A DNA stretch of 12,129 bases from Kiritimatiellia bacterium (GTDB lineage: Bacteria; Verrucomicrobiota; Kiritimatiellia; UBA8416): the NCBI GenBank assembly GCA_007126175.1, contig SLBU01000165.1, positions 1 to 12,129 of the forward strand, written 5' to 3'. Positions within the stretch are counted from its first letter, which is position 1. Each line of letters opens with the position of its first letter. Shown here piece by piece: positions 8,416 through 12,129 of this stretch. The notes under the pieces were generated by a model. It was not told the DNA's origin. It saw nothing but the letters and a program-made list of their open reading frames with translations, and ran no database searches. The position numbers and the translations under genes were made by a program.

Positions 8416-8430
8416 CGTTTGTACCAAACG
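8416..8430. promoter_or_regulatory. Perfect inverted repeat, candidate operator for the PocR-AraC regulator
   Basis: CGTTTG (8416-8421), TAC, CAAACG (8425-8430) is a perfect dyad with 6-bp arms. It ends eight bases before the regulator's ATG and overlaps the -35 region of the plus-strand promoter candidate. A protein bound here could act on both divergent genes: autoregulation on one side, activation or blocking of metF on the other. AraC proteins more often bind direct repeats, so a dyad is not the typical case. Confidence 0.45.
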
Positions 8431-8448
8431 AATGCCATTTTATACAAT
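8419..8448 (+). promoter_or_regulatory. Candidate promoter for metF-fhs-folD
   Basis: TTGTAC (8419-8424) lies 16 bases before TATACA (8441-8446), or 18 before TACAAT (8443-8448). The -10 region is good and the -35 weak, as expected for an activated promoter. The same AT-rich block reads TATTGTATAAAA on the minus strand and could provide the regulator's own -10. The metF leader would be about 135 bases. Confidence 0.4.
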
Positions 8449-8453
8449 ACGAA

Positions 8454-8480
8454 ATTGCATCGGTTCCCGAATACTGCAAT
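8454..8480 (+). other. Two-part hairpin at the 5' end of the metF leader
   Basis: ATTGCA (8454-8459) pairs with TGCAAT (8475-8480). Inside it TCGG (8460-8463) pairs with CCGA (8467-8470) over a TTC loop, with ATAC (8471-8474) bulged on one side. The structure would form at the very 5' end of the predicted transcript. The rest of the leader (8481-8589) repeats TGCAG/TGCAA several times. I could not match it to a known riboswitch class. Confidence 0.4.
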
Positions 8481-8589
8481 CCTGTGCCGTGCTGCAGCGT
8501 AACGGATGCAGAGGGGTGCAGGCCCAACAGAAACAGTAAGCAAGAGCCTATCAGGAACGAACGTACCACCAGCAGGAGCGCAGATCGTT

Positions 8590-9378
8590 ATGCAAGATCA
8601 TATCGCCAACAAAATATTCCATATCGAGATTCTCACCCCCAAACAAAACAGCCAGAAACTGGAAGAAGATCTCGAAAAGTTTGCCGAAAAATACTTGAAG
8701 GTCATTGAGGCTGGCTATGTAGCCTGCATCACGGATAACCCCATGGGGCACCTCAGCTTCCAAACCACCGAGGTGCTCCCAGAACTGGATCTACCCGTCG
8801 AACCCGAACAGCTCGTGATTCACTTGAATACCTTTCACACACGCGAACACCTCGACGAAATTCTCACGACGGCGGCCGATATCGGCGTAAAATACCTCCT
8901 GACGATCTCTGGCGACGGTAGCGAGCGTCTCCCTAAGCTCACCCCCGATGCCATCGGCATGGATGGCAAAACCGTCACTTCCATTGAGTTGATCCAATTC
9001 ATCCAGAAAGAATACCCGAACACCTTCAGTTGCGGCGTTGCATTCAATCCCTATGAACCGCCAGAGCATGAAATGGAGCGTATGGAACGCAAACTCGCCG
9101 CAGGTGCCGAATACATCATCACGCAACCCGTCATCGGCGATGACCCCATCGTGCACGGCCTCAAGAAATTCGGCGTGCCGGTCATCATCGATGCATGGAT
9201 GTCCAAAAAACTACACTTGCTCTCTGAATGTGTCGGCTACGAAATTCCCGAAGACACCCCCTATGAGCCCGTCGAAAATCTTGAAAAACTCCGTACGACC
9301 TACCCCGAATACGGACTCTACCTGGCCCTGCTCGGCTTCAAAACCCAATACCCCATACTCAAGGATATCTGGAAATGA
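8590..9378 (+). CDS. metF: Divergent methylenetetrahydrofolate reductase (MetF family)
   Basis: Family members reduce 5,10-methylene-THF to 5-methyl-THF on FAD in a TIM barrel. This 262-residue protein is shorter than E. coli MetF (about 296) and diverges from it. It keeps the expected order of elements: Ile-Glu-Ile-Leu-Thr-Pro-Lys (Glu13, at the place of Phe-Glu-Phe-Phe-Pro-Pro-Lys), Ile-Thr-Asp-Asn-Pro (47-51), Val-Ile-His-Leu-Asn (His78), Leu-Thr-Ile-Ser-Gly-Asp-Gly (Asp109, at the Arg-Gly-Asp site), and [10 protein letters not shown] (171-180). The Thr-Asp-Asn form resembles, from memory, reductases of acetogens and other anaerobes. An AGGAG lies 11 bases before ATG 8590, which is rather far. 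The frame is open to 8506 without a better site. It is first in an operon with fhs (43 bp) and folD, which supports the folate role. No zinc-domain MetV partner is visible. Confidence 0.75.
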   Translation: MQDHIANKIFHIEILTPKQNSQKLEEDLEKFAEKYLKVIEAGYVACITDNPMGHLSFQTTEVLPELDLPVEPEQLVIHLNTFHTREHLDEILTTAADIGVKYLLTISGDGSERLPKLTPDAIGMDGKTVTSIELIQFIQKEYPNTFSCGVAFNPYEPPEHEMERMERKLAAGAEYIITQPVIGDDPIVHGLKKFGVPVIIDAWMSKKLHLLSECVGYEIPEDTPYEPVENLEKLRTTYPEYGLYLALLGFKTQYPILKDIWK

Positions 9379-9421
9379 CATCGACCACAAACCTGCAACC
9401 AGAACCCCGAAAGGAAACCCC

Positions 9422-11185
9422 ATGAACCTCGACCCCACAAAACTGAAAGACTGGCAGATTGCCGAACAAGCTGAAGCCCATATGAAACCCATCCTTACGG
9501 TGGCCCACGAAGCAGGACTGGCCAACGAAGAAATCATTCCGATGGGCCGCCACCTTTGCAAAATCGACTATGCCAAAGTGCTCGAGCGCCTCAAGGACAA
9601 GCCCCGCGGCAAATACATCGATGTCACCGCCATTACGCCCACCCCCCTGGGTGAGGGCAAAACCACAACCACCATGGGGCTCGTAGAGGGGCTCGGCGCA
9701 CTAGGCAAGAGCGTCATCGGCGCCATTCGCCAGCCCAGTGGTGGCCCCACGTTCAACGTCAAAGGATCGGCTGCCGGTGGTGGCCTCGCACAATGTATCC
9801 CGCTGGCCCCCTTCTCCCTCGGACTCACCGGCGATATCAATGCCATCATGAACGCCCATAACCTCGGCATGGTTGCACTCACCAGCCGTATGCAACACGA
9901 GGCCAACTACGACGATGCCCGCCTCGCCAAAAGCAACTTGACCCGACTCGATATCGACCCTGATCGCGTCGCGTTCAAATGGATTATCGATTTTTGTGCA
10001 CAAGCCCTGCGCAACATCACCATCGGCAAAGGCGGCCACATGGACGGGCTCGAGATGGAGTCCGGCTTTACCATCGCCGTGGCCAGCGAAATCATGGCCA
10101 TCCTCGCCGTCACCACCAGCCTGGCTGACATGCGCGAACGCATGGGCAAAATCGTCGTGGCCTACACCAAAAGCGGCAAACCGGTCACCACCGCCGACCT
10201 CGAGGTCGATGGCGCGATGACCGCTTGGATGGTCGATGCCCTCAATCCGACCCTCGTGCAGACCATCGAAGGCCAGCCCGTACTCGTACACGCTGGTCCT
10301 TTTGCCAATATCGCCATCGGCCAAAACTCGATCATTGCCGATCTCGTCGGCACCAAACTGGCCGACTACCACGTCACCGAAAGCGGCTTCGGTGCCGATA
10401 TCGGTTTTGAAAAATTCTGGAATCTGAAATGTCGTTTTTCCGGCCTGCAACCAGATGCCGTGGTCATTGTTGCCACTGTGCGCGCCCTCAAAATGCATGG
10501 CGGCGGCCCCGCGGTGAAACCCGGGGCGGCACTCGACACAGCCTACAGCCAGGAAAATGTCGATCTCGTAACGAAAGGATGCGATAATCTCATTGCGCAT
10601 ATCGAGACGGTCAAAAAATCGGGGATCCGCCCCGTGGTTTGCATCAACAGCTTTTATACCGATACCCCCGCCGAAGTCGCGGCCATCCGCGCCATCGCCG
10701 AAGAACATGGGGCATTTTGCGCCGTGTCCGAACACTGGCTAAAGGGGGGTGCCGGGGCTCGCGAACTTGCAGAAAAGGTTATGGCCGCCTGCGAGGAACC
10801 CTCCACATTCCAACATCTCTACGACCTATCCATGTCCCAGAAAGAACGCATCGAGAAGATTGCGACCGAGGTCTACGGGGCCGACGGCGTCACTTACTCT
10901 CCTGCGGCTGAGGCCAAACTCGCTGCGATCGAGGCCGATCCGGAAGCGAGCCAAATGGGCACCTGCATGGTAAAGACCCATTTGAGCCTTTCGCACGAAC
11001 CCGATCAGAAAGGGCGCCCGCGTGGATGGATCCTTCCCGTGCAGGATGTGCTCGTCTACAAGGGGGCTGGCTTCGTCGTCCCCGTGGCCGGAACCATTAA
11101 ACTGATGCCCGGTACCGCATCCAACCCCGCCTATCGCGGGATTGACGTTGACGTAAAAACCGGTAAAGTTACAGGGCTGTTCTAA
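9422..11185 (+). CDS. fhs: Formate-tetrahydrofolate ligase (10-formyl-THF synthetase), divergent
   Basis: Fhs joins formate to THF using ATP, giving 10-formyl-THF, the entry step of the folate C1 branch. The 587 residues are slightly above the common 555-560. Motifs: P-loop Thr-Pro-Leu-Gly-Glu-Gly-Lys-Thr (74-81), Arg-Gln-Pro-Ser-Gly-Gly-Pro-Thr-Phe (103-111), Val-Thr-Glu-Ser-Gly-Phe-Gly-Ala-Asp (318-326), [11 protein letters not shown] (351-361), Lys-Thr-His-Leu-Ser-Leu-Ser-His (518-525), and a C-terminus ending Gly-Leu-Phe. Some usual residues differ. The Leu-His-x-Thr-Gly-Asp-x-His-Ala segment reads Leu-Gly-Leu-Thr-Gly-Asp-Ile-Asn-Ala (133-141), and Asn-Ile-Ala-His-Gly reads Asn-Ile-Ala-Ile-Gly (296-300). 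AAGGA six bases before ATG 9422 sets the start. The frame is open far upstream, inside metF, but without homology. It lies between metF-like and folD. Confidence 0.93.
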   Translation: MNLDPTKLKDWQIAEQAEAHMKPILTVAHEAGLANEEIIPMGRHLCKIDYAKVLERLKDKPRGKYIDVTAITPTPLGEGKTTTTMGLVEGLGALGKSVIGAIRQPSGGPTFNVKGSAAGGGLAQCIPLAPFSLGLTGDINAIMNAHNLGMVALTSRMQHEANYDDARLAKSNLTRLDIDPDRVAFKWIIDFCAQALRNITIGKGGHMDGLEMESGFTIAVASEIMAILAVTTSLADMRERMGKIVVAYTKSGKPVTTADLEVDGAMTAWMVDALNPTLVQTIEGQPVLVHAGPFANIAIGQNSIIADLVGTKLADYHVTESGFGADIGFEKFWNLKCRFSGLQPDAVVIVATVRALKMHGGGPAVKPGAALDTAYSQENVDLVTKGCDNLIAHIETVKKSGIRPVVCINSFYTDTPAEVAAIRAIAEEHGAFCAVSEHWLKGGAGARELAEKVMAACEEPSTFQHLYDLSMSQKERIEKIATEVYGADGVTYSPAAEAKLAAIEADPEASQMGTCMVKTHLSLSHEPDQKGRPRGWILPVQDVLVYKGAGFVVPVAGTIKLMPGTASNPAYRGIDVDVKTGKVTGLF

Positions 11186-11257
11186 AACACGCAAACGCAC
11201 ACACGTAAACGCTTACGCTTAACGGAAAAAAACAGCACGAAAAAGGAACATAGTACT
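11186..11257 (+). repeat. fhs-folD spacer with repeated (A/T)AACG-type units and a small hairpin
   Basis: The 72-bp spacer holds CAAACG (11192-11197), TAAACG (11206-11211), CTTACG (11212-11217) and TTAACG (11219-11224) within 33 bases. CGTAA (11204-11208) and TTACG (11213-11217) form a 5-bp stem with a 4-base loop. CAAACG is identical to one arm of the inverted repeat at 8416-8430. An AAGGA for folD follows, about ten bases before its ATG. There is no T-run after the small stem. Confidence 0.3.
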
Positions 11258-12129
11258 ATGGCAGCAACAATCATCGATGGCAAACAAGTCGCCGCCGACA
11301 TGCGCGCAGAACTCAAGCAGGAAGTCGCCCAGCTCCGCGAACAGGGCATTGTGCCCGGTCTCGGCGTCATCCTCGTGGGCGAGGACCCCGCCTCCCATTC
11401 GTACGTTACCGCCAAAGAAAAAGCCTGCGCCGAAGCCGGCATCTATTCCGATGATAACCGCCTCCCTGCCGATACCTCCCAGGCCGACCTGATCGCCAAA
11501 GTCGAAACCATGAACGCCGATCCCCGGATTCACGGCATTCTCGTGCAACTCCCGCTGCCCAAACATATCGACGAAGATGCCGTGATCGGGACCATCAGCC
11601 CCGACAAGGACGTCGATGGCTTCACCCCCGGAAACGTCGGGCGCCTCGTGATCGGGCAGGAATGCTTCATGCCATGCACCCCACATGGCGTCGTACAACT
11701 GCTCGCCCGTAGCGGCGTCGAAATTGCCGGTGCCCATGTTGTCGTGGTCGGACGCAGCAATATTGTCGGCAAACCCGTTGCCAATATGCTCCTGCAAAAG
11801 AAACCAAACGCCAATGCCACCGTCACCATTTGCCATACCGGCACAAGGGATATGGCAACCTTCACACGCCAAGCCGATATCCTCATCGTCGCCGCCGGCA
11901 GGCCCAATACCCTCACCGCTGACATGGTCAAGGACGGCGCCGTTGTCATCGATGTCGGCGTCAACCGCATCCCTGATGATACGAAGAAAAACGGCTTTCG
12001 CCTCGTTGGCGACGTAGACTTCGAAGGCCTCAAGCAAAAGGCGTCGCTGCTCACGCCGGTGCCCGGTGGCGTGGGCCCCATGACCATCACCATGCTCATG
12101 GTCAATACGGTCGAATCCGCCAAACGACA
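11258..12129 (+). CDS. folD: Bifunctional methylene-THF dehydrogenase / methenyl-THF cyclohydrolase (3' end cut by window)
   Basis: FolD interconverts 10-formyl-, 5,10-methenyl- and 5,10-methylene-THF using NAD(P), linking the Fhs product to the MetF-like reductase. From ATG 11258 the frame stays open for 290 codons to the window edge. Family members are about 280-300 residues, so only the last few are missing. Key residues are present: Tyr49 and Lys53 in Ser-Tyr-Val-Thr-Ala-Lys, Gln97 in Val-Gln-Leu-Pro-Leu-Pro, Asp120 in Lys-Asp-Val-Asp-Gly-Phe, the Rossmann stretch Gly-Arg-Ser-Asn-Ile-Val-Gly-Lys-Pro (165-173), and Thr-Pro-Val-Pro-Gly-Gly-Val-Gly-Pro-Met-Thr (266-276). An AAGGA lies about ten bases upstream. 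The gene is third in the operon, 72 bp after fhs. A short extra Lys-Pro-Asn-Ala-Asn segment (182-186) before the second sheet is a common variant. Confidence 0.95.
   Translation, partial: MAATIIDGKQVAADMRAELKQEVAQLREQGIVPGLGVILVGEDPASHSYVTAKEKACAEAGIYSDDNRLPADTSQADLIAKVETMNADPRIHGILVQLPLPKHIDEDAVIGTISPDKDVDGFTPGNVGRLVIGQECFMPCTPHGVVQLLARSGVEIAGAHVVVVGRSNIVGKPVANMLLQKKPNANATVTICHTGTRDMATFTRQADILIVAAGRPNTLTADMVKDGAVVIDVGVNRIPDDTKKNGFRLVGDVDFEGLKQKASLLTPVPGGVGPMTITMLMVNTVESAKR

Noticed and set aside
8450..8589. Known folate or one-carbon riboswitch (THF, ZTP, SAH) in the metF leader
   Set aside because: I looked for the conserved ZTP core CCGCCTGGGCA and for the THF and SAH signature segments and found none. 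Only a simple bulged hairpin is supported.
9701..10735. Long minus-strand open frame opposite fhs, rich in Gly/Asp/His
   Set aside because: Composition is typical of the reverse reading of a GC-rich gene. fhs on the other strand has full family motifs.
11219..12037. Minus-strand open frame of about 270 codons opposite folD
   Set aside because: folD is unmistakable on the plus strand, and the antisense product is low-complexity with no recognisable domain.

Overview
The window (mid-to-high fifties % GC by eye) comes from a Gram-negative-type bacterium. It carries an LptF/LptG-family lipopolysaccharide-export permease and an LpxH-like phosphoesterase, and every gene is of normal chromosomal housekeeping type. 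The long-form Pgk, the PocR-domain AraC regulator and a folate C1 gene set of the kind seen in anaerobes would fit an anaerobe of the PVC/Kiritimatiellota-Lentisphaerota kind. That placement is inference from gene style, not a database result. I see no tRNA, rRNA, CRISPR array, insertion sequence or phage gene.

Left block (1-5829, all minus strand). Reading from right to left, the order is gap, pgk, tpiA, secG, a CaCA-family cation exchanger, a metallophosphoesterase and the start of an exported protein cut by the left edge. gap-pgk-tpiA are the three lower-glycolysis enzymes. Spacings of 8, 92, 10 and 43 bp from gap through to the exchanger suggest one operon read from a promoter near 5928-5956. 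A GC-rich hairpin sits between pgk and tpiA, and another follows the exchanger. The last gene at the left edge probably has its own promoter.

Middle (5830-7167). A 237-bp divergent region separates gap from an LptF/LptG-like permease on the plus strand. Two back-to-back promoter candidates share an 18-bp near-palindrome, and the gap leader holds a hairpin and a Rex-like inverted repeat. The permease gene converges with the next gene, and both stop codons lie in the same four bases, CTAG.

Right block (7164-12129). A PocR-domain AraC-family regulator (minus) is divergent from a plus-strand operon: metF-like, fhs, and folD (cut by the right edge a few codons from its expected end). Together these three enzymes interconvert formate, formyl-, methenyl-, methylene- and methyl-tetrahydrofolate, the methyl branch of the Wood-Ljungdahl type pathway. 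A perfect 15-bp inverted repeat sits in the shared promoter region and is the obvious candidate operator. PocR domains are predicted to sense small hydrocarbon-derived ligands, so the main hypothesis from this window is a C1-responsive regulator controlling a folate C1 operon. Both the MetF-like and the Fhs proteins diverge from their textbook relatives. Fhs has lost three histidines that I recall as near-invariant in the family.
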